64,000 bases of DNA from Limnanthes douglasii subsp. nivea. Its lineage: Eukaryota > Streptophyta > Magnoliopsida > Brassicales > Limnanthaceae. Location: assembly GCA_036936605.1 (NCBI GenBank), contig JAUPFV010000001.1:345723081-345787080 (forward strand), written 5' to 3'. Made by a program: the position numbers and the translations under genes. Shown here in pieces: positions 22,254 to 31,943 of this stretch. The notes below the pieces were generated by a model that was given only the letters and a program-made list of their open reading frames with translations, searched no databases and was not told the origin of the DNA. Each line of letters opens with the position of its first letter. The first letter of the stretch is position 1.

Positions 22254-22284
22254 CCGGCGGGCAGTGTTTTTAGCTGTCCGCCGG
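22254..22284. repeat. GC-rich hairpin
   Basis: CCGGCGGGCAG, 9-nt loop, CTGTCCGCCGG: 11-bp arms with one mismatch. It stands out in an AT/GT-rich surrounding inside the copia-like remnant. No loop motif or U-tract supports calling it a terminator. Confidence 0.7.
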
Positions 22285-22339
22285 AATTTTTATAGATCTA
22301 CCAGGTATTCAATTTCGTAGTACATTGGATTTCGGTTTG

Positions 22340-22680
22340 GAAGCCACGGTTTCGGTAGATTTGTTTAGCTTTGATTTGGATTTGGTATTTTGATTTATTT
22401 TTGGATTTGGTTTCGGTATTTGGATTTGGATTTGGTTTTGGATTCGGTATAGATTTTGTTTGGATTTGTTTGGATTTGTTTTGTTTTGTTTGGATTCGTT
22501 TGGATTTGTTTGGTGTTTAATTTTGTTTGGAGTTTGGAGTTTAGAGTTTGAATTTGGTTTCGGTATTTGGATTTGGATTTGGTTTTGGATTCGGTATAGA
22601 TTTTGTTTGGATTCGTTTGGATTTGTTTTGTTTTGTTTGGATTTGTTTAGTGTTTGATTTCGTTTGGAGTTTGGAGTTTA
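22340..22680. repeat. T/G-rich degenerate repeat (TTTGGATTTGG and related)
   Basis: A block of about 110 bp containing GGTTTTGGATTCGGTATAG occurs at about 22,425-22,500 and again at about 22,570-22,660. One strand is nearly free of C over several hundred bases. Confidence 0.8.
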
Positions 22681-22728
22681 GAGTTTGAAGCTTGTAGTTT
22701 GGAGTTTGAAGCTTGTAGTTTGGAGCTT

Positions 22729-22900
22729 GGAGTTTGGAGTTTGGAGTTTGGAGTTTGGAGTTTGGAGTTTGGAGTTTGGAGTTTGGAGTTTGGAGTTTGG
22801 AGTTTGGAGTTTGGAGTTTGGAGTTTGGAGTTTGGAGTTTGGAGTTTGGAGTTTGGAGTTTGGAGTTTGGAGTTTGGAGTTTGGAGTTTGGAGTTTGGAG
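22729..22900. repeat. Heptanucleotide repeat (TTTGGAG)n, about 24 units
   Basis: Perfect tandem 7-mers, flanked by imperfect ones (GAGTTTGAAGCTTG...). All open frames across it (…FGVWSLE…) are by-products of a 7-bp unit and are not proteins. The window's right end falls in the second copy of this array. Confidence 0.97.
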
Positions 22901-23115
22901 ATTAGAGTTTGGATATTGCAGCTTGAAGATTGAAGATTTGAGATTAGAGTTTGAAGATTGGAGATTGAAGTTTGGAGAAATGATTTCGATTTTGACGTTT
23001 TGTTTTTGTTTTGATTTTATTTAAGATTGGCGTTTTGTTTTGTTTTGATTTTATTTTTTTATTTTGTGTAACAAACTCTTAATGCAAGAATAAGCATTGC
23101 GAGTTTGAGAGAGGG

Positions 23116-23266
23116 TATTAGAGATATAAGGCCTAGTCCCATTAGCCCATATAGTTTATCTATATAATAGCTTTATACTCTATGTAATATATACTTTCTA
23201 ATAATCAGACACCCTAGTTGCTTATTGGCGACTACTTCTTCTTTATTCTATATTTATTACTTAACA
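23116..23266 (+). repeat. 3' LTR of the copia-like remnant
   Basis: Runs TATTAGAG (probably TGTTAGAG originally) to CTTAACA, 151 bp, after a purine tract. Includes a TCTATATAATAG TATA-like stretch. The 5' LTR keeps only its last 20 bp. Confidence 0.6.
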
Positions 23267-24061
23267 GGTTGGACCCCATCCAATAGCCGTTGGAGGATGT
23301 CGAACTATTATTTTAGTGATACATTATTTTTTGAAATGGATAGAAGTTGCACCTCTCTCCGAAACTACTTCTAAAACAGTGATCAATTTTCTCTTTTCCA
23401 ATATATGTTTTAGATTCAGAATTTCTAGATTTATTATCACATATAATGACCCTTAGTTTGGCTATAGAGATATTTAGGTTTTTAGTACATCGAGAGGAAT
23501 TCACCATTGTTTCTCTTCACCGTTTCATCCCCAAACTAATGGACATATATAAATAATTTTGAAAAGACAGCAGACAAATGGTCAAATTACCTACAAGACG
23601 TTTTATGGGTCTATCAAACTACTCCACATACTGCTGCACAAGAATCATTTTTTGCCTTGGTGTATGGGATGGATGCGATGACACTGATGGAATCTATTTT
23701 TCCTTCTTTTATAGTTCAAAACTATTCCAAAGAGGATAATGAGGATGCATTAAGAGCTCAGCTTGACTTGATTGAAGAAAATAGAATCAAAGCACATATA
23801 AGAACCGTTTATTATCAGGGTTTGATGAGAAGCATATATGCATCTAAGGTACGAAGAAGAGAATTCTAAGTGGGGGATATGGCTATAAGAAAAGGGCTTT
23901 TGCACACCAAATACTGGAAGTTTGGGAAGTTGACTCTGAATTGGGAAAGACCATACACTGTGTGTGAAAAGATTAAACGAGGAACGTATCGAGTAGTTGA
24001 CCAAGAAGGCAGTCCTCTCAGGCACCTGTGGAATATCAAACATTTAAGGTTTTATCTCTAG
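23267..24061 (+). pseudogene. Tat integrase core relic
   Basis: Resumes at GWTP (for GLDLVGP). VYGMDAMTLMESIFPSF, EDALRAQLDLIEENRIKAH and a GPY-like C-terminus (WERPYTVCEKIKRGTYRV) end at NIKHLRFYL*. The core's catalytic section is heavily shifted, with a deletion around the HPQANGQVE motif (HPQTNGHI, then a break). Confidence 0.8.
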
Positions 24062-24254
24062 TAAATATATAGTGTAAATATATAGTGTAAATATATATTT
24101 TATTTTTGCTCCATGTAAATATTTTGGGGCATACTCTTTCCTACCTTGGTGCCTCGGAGAGGTTTTATTGAAGTGTCCAAATAGTTATCAATCTATCGCC
24201 TTTGCTCTTGAAAATATTTTTACAAGTGTAGTATTGTCTTCGAGAGAAAGTTTT

Positions 24255-26259
24255 GTTAGGTTGCGACCAAAGTCTCACATCCAGCAGTTTTTTGGGACTT
24301 GCTAATTACTATCGTCATCAAAGGATATAGCGTGATCGCTAGGCCCATGACCAACTTGTTAAAAAACGATGGTTTCGAATGGAATGATGAAGCAAACGCG
24401 GCTTTTACAACTTTAAAAAGAGCTTTATCGTCTACTCATGTTTTAGCCTTACCGGATTTTGCCAAAACTTTTATCGTCGAGACCGATGCTTCTAACGTCG
24501 GGATCGGAGCAGTTCTTATGCAAGAGAATCATCCGATATGCTATATTAGTCGAGCTTTGGGACCTCGACACCAACGACTTTCAGTTTATGAAAAGGAGTT
24601 ACTTGCGGTTGTGTATGCAGTTCAACAATGGCATGCTTACCTTGCTCATGGCTTATTCATCATCAAACCGATCAAAAGAGTATCAAATATATGATGGAGC
24701 AAAAAGTTACTACTTTGTTTCAACACATGTGGCTTTCAAATTTGATGGGTTACAATTTTGTTATTGAGTACAAACACGGAAAAGAAAACCATGCTGCCGA
24801 TGCTCTATCACGAGTTTCCGGTTCACAACTCCTTAGTCTTACGTTGTCTACGGTTCAATCTGGTTTTTTTGATTCCATCCGGCTTCTTTGGCAATCTGAT
24901 CCTTCCCTCAAACAAATCATCGACGATATTGTTGTTGGTACGAATGTTCATCCGCACTATACGTACACCAATAACGAACAACGCATGAAAGGAAAGCTAG
25001 TTATCGGAAACCACAAAGACACCAAATTATCAATTCTTCAGTTGTTACATGATTCAGCGGTTGGAGGTCACTCGGGTCGTGACTCTACTCTTCATCGTGC
25101 TAAAACTCTATTTTATTGGCTGAAAATGAGTACAGAAATACAAAATTATGTACGGAACTGTGCGATATGTCAACGAAACAAATACGATAGGACAAAACGA
25201 CAGGGTTTGTTACAGCCACTGCCGATACCGGACGGACTTTGGGAATCAGTTAGCCTTGACTTTATCGAAGGACTTCCAAAATCAGCCGGGAAGCATTGTA
25301 TACTTGCCGTTATCGATCGGTTAAGCAAACAGGCGCACTTCATCGCCATCTCGCATCCATATACCGCTTTTGATATTGCTCACATTTATCTCGATAATGT
25401 CTTCAAACACCATGGTATGCCGAAGGAGCTTATTAGCGATCGAGACCCTACTTTTCTAAGTGAAATTTGGCAAGAACGTTTTCGAGTACATGGAGTGGAT
25501 CTTCGACATTCTTCCGCCTATCATCCACAAACCGATGGCCAAACAGAGGTCACTAACCGAACACTTGAGACTTATTTACGTTGTCTGACAGGTGAAGCTC
25601 CAACCACATGGTCCAAATGGCTTTCCTTAACCGAGTGGTGGTATAATACGACCTACCACACCGCTACACGCATGACGCCGTTCGAAGCCGTCTACGGATA
25701 CCCGCCTCCAACCCACCTACCTTACCTACCAGGCAAAAGCAAGTCACCCACTATCGATAAGACTCTACAAAAGCGGGAAGATATCCTCCGGATGTTAAAG
25801 TTTCATTTGAATCGTGCCCAACATCGAATGAAGCAAACTGCAGATTTACACCGCTCCCACCGCGCATTCAACCTAGGTGATTGTGTGTACCTCAAGCTCC
25901 AACCATACCGACAGAATTCGTTGAAAACAAACAAGGTACCGAATAAGCTTGCTCCGAAAATTGGGAGCGTTGCCTACAAGCTGGAGCTTCCGGCCACCGC
26001 AGCCATTCACGACGTTTTTCATGTGAGCCAACTGAAGTTTTGCCCTAACCCACCGTCAACAATCTCTGCTCTGCCTCCATACCTCGTCGACTTGGGAAAT
26101 TCTAAAGAACCCGAAGCAATCTTGGAACGCAAAATAGTCAAGCACCACAACGCCGCTGTCACCAAAGTTCTTGTTCAATGGAAGGGTTATCCGTCATCGG
26201 CTGCTACTTGGGAGTTTTACCAAAACTTCTCCGCCAAGTATCCAAATTTCAATCCTTGA
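24255..26259 (+). pseudogene. Chromovirus RNase H-integrase-chromodomain polyprotein fragment
   Basis: RT end FLGLANYYRH with a frameshift before IKGYSVIARP, then RNase H (ETDASNVGIGAVLMQ, YEKELLAVVYAVQQW). A second frameshift lies near 24,665, within the segment following LAHGLFI. From 24,690 one frame stays open to 26,259: HH-CC finger (HDSAVGGHSGRDSTL, CAICQRNK), DDE core (LDFIEGLPKS, SDRDPTF, HPQTDGQTEVTNR), the GD-x-VYLKLQPYRQ module, and a chromodomain (VLVQWKGYPSSAATWE) thought to target heterochromatin. This frame of more than 500 codons is the least damaged protein in the window. Confidence 0.93.
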
Positions 26260-26288
26260 GGACAAGGATGTTCCGAAGAAGGGGGCAA

Positions 26289-26612
26289 TGTTACAACGAT
26301 CATATTGGTCTCCTACTCCTACCGTTACTTTTCATTCATTTAAGCTCTAATTGATGTCTGTTTGGTTATCTTTATTTATGACTATAAATCTATATGTAAG
26401 AGAGACAAGAACTCCGAAAAGGCATAATCTTAATTTCAAGTTATTTTATCTTTCTCTCTATTGTCTATTCATATACTCATTGAAGAGAATTTGTGTTCTT
26501 AGAGGTAATCTTCTTACTTATAGCATTATCTCCTAGTCCTTATTCTACCATTCTTTGAACCTTTTGTTGGGTTTCTAGTTTGGATTTATCGTGTCTAACG
26601 AGTCCTGTAACA
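26289..26612 (+). repeat. 3' LTR of the chromovirus (324 bp)
   Basis: Starts TGTTACAACG after a purine tract (GAAGAAGGGGG, 26,275-26,285) and ends TCCTGTAACA, with 6-bp inverted termini. Its inner end sits 30 bp after the integrase stop. Confidence 0.85.
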
Positions 26613-26800
26613 AGCCCATTCACGTGTATTTGTTGGTGTAATTTTGTTAATGCATATTAGTTGAGTCGTTGATAATCTAGATGTGTGTATTCTCCAATGG
26701 CAGCCTTCGGCTTTGCACTTAACGATTACACGGTGGGTATCATTTTTTTTACCGGAAAGCAAATTACAAAATCCTAGATCATTCGGAAACAAAGTTGTTA
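26613..26800 (-). pseudogene. MuDR-family transposase fragment (N-terminal MULE domain)
   Basis: Minus-strand frame NDTHRVIVKCKAEGCHWRIH, then TSRLSTTQLICINKI, matches the DNA-binding-like MuDR domain (PF03108 type; pattern RVxxKCxxxGCxWRIxAS). It stops at the chromovirus LTR border, so the LTR probably truncated it. It is a different element from the complete MULE at 27,128. Confidence 0.75.
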
Positions 26801-27118
26801 TGATGTAGTATACAATGCGAGATCCTAATCGGCAAACCCTAAATTGTTCGGAAAGAAAATTGTAAAACGCTAGAAATCAAAAGGAATAGTTAGAAATTGA
26901 TTACCTTATGGTTAAAAGAGAGGATAGCTGAGCGAACACCATGATATACATACGATGTTCCATGTTCCTTTGGCCCGTGGCCATTTAGTAGATAGTTCAT
27001 CCCATGTAGATCTTGACAGAGAAAGAAGAGACGGAGTGTCTCTTTGACAGAAGGGGGAAAATAGTTGATTTTGGGATTAGATAGGATAAATATGTCTTTT
27101 GTTATTAGGGCTCGATCT
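26801..27118. other. Spacer, no gene recognised
   Basis: A/T-rich sequence with repeated TTCGGAAA(C/G)AAA(A/G)TTG motifs (about 26,785 and 26,848). It may be intron or flank of the MuDR fragment. No coding signal supported. Confidence 0.4.
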
Positions 27119-27127
27119 ATTAATAAA

Positions 27128-27169
27128 GGTCAAGGCTAAATTGAGACCCCATTTGGCTATAATGAGACC
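27128..27169 (+). repeat. Left TIR of the MULE
   Basis: Starts GGTCAAGGCTA, with CCATTTGGCTATAATGAGAC inside. Pairs with 32,577-32,618 at about 36 of 42 positions. CTATAATGAGACC occurs again just after it (27,173-27,185), so the terminal motif is tandem. Confidence 0.9.
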
Positions 27170-27210
27170 TCTCTATAATGAGACCCGAAAAAAGACACAT
27201 TTACCCCTGA

Positions 27211-27217
27211 TATAAAA
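27211..27217 (+). promoter_or_regulatory. TATA box of the plant-mobile-domain gene
   Basis: TATAAAA about 40 bp inside the TIR, followed by a CT-rich initiator region (TTTCTCTCTTTTCTCTCTTC) typical of plant 5' UTRs. The promoter therefore lies at the element's edge. Confidence 0.55.
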
Positions 27218-27349
27218 CCCTTATTTTCAGCCTCTTTTCTTTCTTTTCTCTCTTTTCTCTCTTCACTCTCTTCTCTCTCTCAAACTCACTAAAAATATCG
27301 AAATCAAAACAGCAAGATTTCTCAAATCCAACATCACAAACAGCTTAAG

Positions 27350-27869
27350 GTACGAATCCTTTACATATCCATGTAATTTTTATGCATTTTAGTTTAGTAT
27401 TTTTAGTGACTTTTAGAGTTTAGGGTTCTTGATAAAAAGTCGGATTTTCATGTATATTTATTTGTTTTTTTGGAAAAATAGCTTCAGATTCGTGTTAGTC
27501 GATTCACTAGGATCGTTTTGGTACCATGTATGATGAATTTGGGTTGGGTTTTGGGGATTTGGGTTCGATTTGGGGATCTAGGGTTTGAGTTTCTGGAAAC
27601 GCAGGATTGCGAACTGGGCCCTCGCAACCCGTGCAAAATTGCGAACGACCCGTTCGCAATTTTGCACGGGTTGCGGGGGCCCAGTTCGCAATTTTGCAGT
27701 TCCAGCAAACTGCAAAATTGGGAAATTGCGAACGCCCTGTTCGCAATTTTGGTCAAATTGCAAACCCAGTGTTCGCAATTTCCCAATTTTTAGAATTTTT
27801 TGTTTTTTTTTGTTTTATGAAATAGTTTGTATCCCCAAATTTATTAATAATTTATATGTTGTATTTCAG
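27350..27869 (+). other. 5' UTR intron of the plant-mobile-domain gene, carrying a palindrome array
   Basis: Donor AAG|GTACG at 27,350 and acceptor TATTTCAG ending at 27,869, one base before the ATG. Its 3' half (27,606-27,782) is a palindromic array. The 520-bp length and position mirror the first intron of the transposase gene at the other end. Confidence 0.6.
27606..27692. repeat. Near-perfect 42-bp-arm palindrome in the MULE left intron
   Basis: Arms 27,606-27,647 and 27,651-27,692 with a 3-nt spacer and one mismatch. The core is GCGAACG-ACC-CGTTCGC, preceded by CCCGTGCAAAATT. More half-sites (TTGCGAAC, GTTCGCAATTT) continue to 27,782. Confidence 0.92.
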
Positions 27870-28116
27870 CATGCCTCGCAGACAGCAGCATACACCTGTT
27901 CGACATTCAGGAGGCTCGAGCGATGATGGAGAGCACGAGGACCGTGTGTCACGGTCACGGTCCGTTAGGCGTAGGCCTAGCGCTTCTACTCCGGCCCATG
28001 TTCTATCCCATGGGTTTGGGACACTCGACTAGTTATTTAGGAGGGTGAATCCTCATGTGCCTGGTCTATATCCAGAGTATACACAGCACGAGGCCTACCA
28101 CGTCTTTGGAGGAGAG

Positions 28117-28191
28117 GTAAGTAATGACGTGTTTTAAAGTACGTTTATATGTTCTTTTGTATTATTTCTAAGTTTTTTATGTTTTATGTAG
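28117..28191 (+). other. Intron 1 of the PMD pseudogene coding region
   Basis: GAG|GTAAGTAATG to TTTTATGTAG|CCTCG, 75 bp, phase 0. Removing it joins FGGE to PRRHS in frame. Confidence 0.75.
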
Positions 28192-28871
28192 CCTCGTCGG
28201 CACTCGCGGACCTACTCTATGTACGGTACCCACCGTGCATGGGGTCTTGTTGGGCAGAACAGGGTAAGAGACCAGGTTATGATGACTTGTTTCGGTCCCC
28301 TGGTAGATGTGTTGGAGCGTTGGAGGACCAACGTTCATCTTGTATATGCTTTTCTGGAGAGGTGGAATTCGGAGACGAACACCTTTCACTTAAGCTTCGG
28401 TGAGATGACGGTTACGTTAGACGACGTCCACGTTATTACATGGTACCCTGTTATAAGGATGATAACATGTTTGATAGTGATGTAAAGTGTGCCACTAGGG
28501 GTTATCTGCTGCACATGCTGGGTTGTTGTGTTCTGGTGAACAAGACAGGGAACAAAATATCTTTAGATTACCTCCAGTTTGTAGAGCATTATACCTCATC
28601 TGTTAGATATAACTGGGGACAGCATATACTAGCTCAGTTGTACCACCACCTAGGAAAGTCGTCGTTGCACGCGACTTTAGGGATTGCGGGTTGTACTGCC
28701 TTGTTGGAGACGTGGATATACGATCACTTCTCCACATGTTTGCCTACGATGAACACTCTCTACGACTGTTCTATGCCGACTATGTGCCGATATGTACCGA
28801 CGTCGTTTCGTGTGGATGATGAGACTCGGATTAACATCTGACAGGGACTGATTTCGTTGACGGAGAACCAT

Positions 28872-28964
28872 GTGAGTTACAATGATTTGTTATATTTGTT
28901 TCCATAGCGTTAATTTATTATTACTTACAGTTTTTTGAAGATTACTAACTAACATATGACACAG
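28872..28964 (+). other. Intron 2 of the PMD pseudogene
   Basis: CAT|GTGAGTTAC to GACACAG|GTTTGG, 93 bp. Removing it joins LTENH to VWFMPY, the usual order in PMD proteins. Confidence 0.75.
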
Positions 28965-29274
28965 GTTTGGTTCATGCCTTACGAGACGCATATTGCTCAT
29001 TTCCCTCTTCAGCTTGTGGCTTGGATTGACCACACGCTGAAGGCGTTCGACGTAGTTGAGGCGTACTATCCGCTTCGGGTGGCTCGACAGCTAGGGCACG
29101 TTCATGACATACCACCAGCGTTGCGGACTGTTTTACCAGCAGATAGGCGGAGGTGTATTAACACGCACTTCTTGTGGGATGAGGCCACGTGGATATGCTG
29201 GGGGTCACACGTTGTTGACCCAACGATTCGCGGTGACAGATACCAAGTAGGATATATTTCCGGAAGTGGTCCAT

Positions 29275-29775
29275 TCAACACAACCTACACAAATAAAAGG
29301 TAGATAAATATTTGGTCACAAAAATAATGTATAAAATTGAAACACACATCTGTATACTTACTTTGACGAAATGGTTACCGTGAACGAAACCTATACCAAT
29401 TTTGAGGTTAGGACATGATCGAGGAGGCACACCACGTAGAGGTAGATAAGTATACGATTGGTGGTGTGAAATGTGGTATACGATACATTGGTATCTAGTG
29501 GCTATCACTAACCCTAAATCGGGTAACGTCATCCAATGCCTAGTACCGGCACCATACAATTCGAAAACGTTCAACCTTCTCACAAGGTTATCTACACCTT
29601 GTGAACCATCAAACACTCTCTTCCATGGCTCACGTTTATTTTGCAATTCGCCGATCAAATCCCGTCTAACTTGATCCCATGAATCGGATTTACCGTATAC
29701 CATCAAAGCAACGGCTCGAAATTTACAATTACCGTCAGGAGAGACGTCTTCGACGCTAGAAATGTAGTCATGCAA
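29275..29775 (-). pseudogene. OTU domain portion of the transposase fusion
   Basis: Continuous 166-codon frame from FPSYLHDYISSVEDV through DGNCKFRA (Asp-Gly-Asn-Cys, the OTU catalytic loop), WKRVFDGSQG, HWMTLPDLGLVIATRY to GNHFVKV. It is in frame with the basic linker upstream, separated by one TAA and seven codons, so it was part of the transposase protein and not a separate gene. Its 3' end overlaps the end of the convergent PMD gene by about 29 bp. Confidence 0.85.
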
Positions 29776-30614
29776 ATAGCTAGGAAACCAACTCTCTTAC
29801 CCGCTAAAATCTTGGCCCTTTGATGATTTTTTCGGTCGAGGGACTTTATCTTTCTTCGGTTGAGCCTTGGTTTTCGCTTTTTCTTTCATCTTGTTTTTTG
29901 GCGGTAGAAATGTTCTATTACCTATCGAGGCGGCCGTGCTACCAATCGTGCCGGGAGTGCTAGCGCCTAGACTACCATCGTATTCCCACTCGCTAGGGTC
30001 CCGTTGAGTTGATTTGTCCCGGCCGGCTTTTTTCCTACCCTTAGTAACAACCGGCTCCTTAGATTCCAAAACATGACTTCTAGCGGGATCTAGGATTTGC
30101 ATCATCCTATTTATAATGTGGTCTTGGATGTGTTTCCCGTAACCGCGGATGGTGCTACCTATTAAGGAGATTTTTCTAGTGAGCTAGTCTTCGGTATCAA
30201 ACTCCTCATTAGGTTTGATCCTTAACGTACTCCAATAGACATCACACTCATCTTTTCTAACAGGCCTTCCTTCTTTATAAATCAAAGCTAATTCGCATGC
30301 ACATGGTAAATTATGAGTTGTCCTAATAACACACCCACATATTCCGGGTGTGAACCATATTTTCAAGGCCGTTGCGAGATTTTTCTCTATTAATTCTATA
30401 GCTTGAGATGAAAGCTCACCTTTGACATCCTTGTAGATGGTTTTGTTAGGCCCCCTAGTTGAGTTTCTTGGACGATACCTACTACGCTCGAATTAGCTCA
30501 AAAATATTAGAGTGTTGAGCGGATAGGTGCGCATGATCATGTTTCCAAAATTGTTCGAACGTGCATAGACTACTACCAATTGCCCGCTTGAGGCTAGAGT
30601 GAGCACTCTCCGCC

Positions 30615-30694
30615 CTATAACATGAGATAAAATACATTAGATTTCTAACACTTTATATTAAAAAATATTGTGTGGAGATGGAAATATAACTCAC
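30615..30694 (-). other. Intron in the MULE transposase
   Basis: Minus-strand donor CCA|GTGAGT and acceptor TTATAG|GGCGG, 80 bp. Splicing joins HTSN(Q) to AESAHSSLK, which carries the third catalytic residue. Confidence 0.75.
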
Positions 30695-31943
30695 TGGTTG
30701 CTAGTATGGTTGCCAAAATGTTTAAATTTGTTCGTGTGAATATTGAGGAATTTGTGTCCATATTCGTCAATCCATTGCTTCATAACGTAGTCGATAGCCA
30801 ATGGACAAAATGCGAACGTGTGGTGCATATCGGCAAGGTTTTTGTTATAGTCTTCGAGCGTGGCCGAATAGGCTACCCTTTGGTAATATTCCCCGAACTC
30901 TTCGGCCATTTCCACATTCGGTAAAACTTTTCTAGCGTAAGAGGTGACGTTCTTACCAATATGCCAAGTGCATAGCATATGAGTTGCGTCCGGAAATATA
31001 TCGTCGATAGCATTCATTAAAGCCAACTCCCTATCGGTGACGATAATGTTAGGTAATGGGCACTTGTTGTTCGTCAATACCATCTTTAGAACACTCAATC
31101 CCAAGTGTAGTTCTCTTGTTTCTCGGAGCTCAAAAAAACAAAAGCAACACAAAATGTCTTCTTCGTCGAAGTTTGGCCCACTATTTCAAGTAAAGGCATC
31201 TTATACCTTGTAGTCTTGTACGTGCTATCCATTATAAGAACTTGAGGAAAAGTGCGCATGAAATCGATACTTTTAGGATGTGCAAAAAAAAACTCGAGGA
31301 TCTCGTCCGTTGCTTCACAACTTCGCTCCCAAACATAGTACTCGTGTTCTTTTAACTTAGCAAACAAGTATTGCATTTGGGTCTTGCCCGCTTTATCAAC
31401 CAAATCATGTTTTTGCCGCATGTTGTATATCGTGCGCATGCTTGATACATTTTGCAGGTCTTTAATCTTCAAACCGCGATATATCTCTCTCGGTCGAGAA
31501 CCGACTTCCGTTTGACTACGAACGAACAATTGTTCTTCGACTTTTAGTCTAGCGGCTCGTGAGTGACCATCCAAGTGCAAAAATGGATCGTGGTTGTGTT
31601 TCCCGTTTAGCACAACCACTTTCCAATAACCCGGTAGCTCTGAGACCGGACTCCCTCTTAAATAGAATGGACACCCGCATTTTTTTTATGAACATTCTCG
31701 GCGCTTCTTAACATACCCCGGTTTGGGGTTAGGTTTGTAAACCCCGTGCCTCTCGCACCTAAAATATATCCTAGGAGTTTTCATGCTTTTGGTACCGTCT
31801 TCGTTTTTACTCCGGACCAAAATGAATCCTAGTTTTATGCTTTCGGACACGACCCAATCAACCAAATCGGCTTTGGTGTAATAAGTGTCCGTAGTAAACA
31901 CTTTCGTGTAATCGGCCATCGAACATGGCGGTAGACCGGGTTC

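Larger units (their letters stand above)
1..22780. repeat. Copy 1 of a ~41.2-kb near-identical direct repeat
   Basis: Collinear with 41,222-64,000 in the same orientation. The offset is 41,221 bp up to about 17,968 and 41,220 after a T-run indel there. By eye I count about 33 substitutions and one 1-bp indel in 22.78 kb. Inactivating mutations of the enclosed elements are shared, so the elements were already dead when the segment was copied. The left boundary lies outside the window. The right end given here is set only by the end of the window. A haplotype wrongly placed in tandem by an assembler would look the same. Confidence 0.95.
21903..23266 (+). mobile_element. Copia-like non-autonomous LTR remnant with minisatellite interior
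   Basis: The left boundary is a 20-bp tail of an LTR (21,904-21,923) followed by a TGGTATCAGATC primer-binding site (21,924-21,935), one or two changes from the tRNA-Met site of copia elements. The right boundary is a purine tract (GAGTTTGAGAGAGGG, 23,101-23,115) and a 151-bp 3' LTR ending TTAACA. The two LTR ends share TCTATATTTATTACTTA. There are no genes inside. The interior is minisatellite and T/G-rich repeat. It splits the plus-strand Tat integrase. Confidence 0.6.
18791..24240 (+). mobile_element. Decayed plus-strand Tat element (interrupted by a copia-like insert)
   Basis: Gag, protease, RT, RNase H, archaeal-type RNase H and integrase follow in order on the plus strand, all with stops. 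The family is that of the minus-strand Tat. Its left LTR and leader are missing through a deletion (compare 37,255-37,848). The right end is a diverged copy of the post-integrase sequence (GCATACTCTTTCCTACC at about 24,130). An insert at 21,903-23,266 splits the integrase. Confidence 0.85.
24255..26612 (+). mobile_element. 5'-truncated Ty3/gypsy chromovirus with chromodomain integrase and 3' LTR
   Basis: Only the end of RT/RNase H, the integrase and the 3' LTR remain. The integrase's C-terminal chromodomain places it among chromoviruses. The 3' LTR has terminal TGTTAC/GTAACA. No second LTR and no target duplication are visible because the left end is truncated against the decayed Tat element. 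Confidence 0.9.
27871..29303 (+). pseudogene. Plant mobile domain (PMD / MAIN-like) gene carried in the MULE
   Basis: Three exons with GT-AG introns: 27,871-28,116, 28,192-28,871 and 28,965-29,303. Exon 1 is basic and Ser/Arg-rich (MPRRQQHTPVRHSGG). Exon 2 has the PMD signature LERWNSETNTFHLSFGEMTV, TLDDVHVI, then YNWGQHILAQLYHHLG and ALLETWIYDHF. Exon 3 has VWFMPYETH and PLRVARQLGHVHDIPP. PMD proteins include the host MAIN/MAIL1 factors and PP7-like relatives, and PMDs also occur in transposons. Breaks: TAG near 28,030, a frameshift near 28,443, TGA near 28,839. Whether it ever helped transposition is unknown. Confidence 0.85.

Noticed and set aside
22654..23024. Three overlapping open frames of 82-96 codons (EFGVWSL-type repeats)
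   Set aside because: A 7-bp repeat without stops opens all three frames in a cycle of seven residues. No start context or homology.
27484..27926. Several overlapping frames on both strands in the MULE left end
   Set aside because: All run through the palindrome array, whose symmetry opens similar frames on both strands. The splice pattern places it in a 5' UTR intron.
28677..28871. Minus-strand frame opposite the PMD exon
   Set aside because: Shadow frame. The plus strand carries the PMD signature and proper splice sites.
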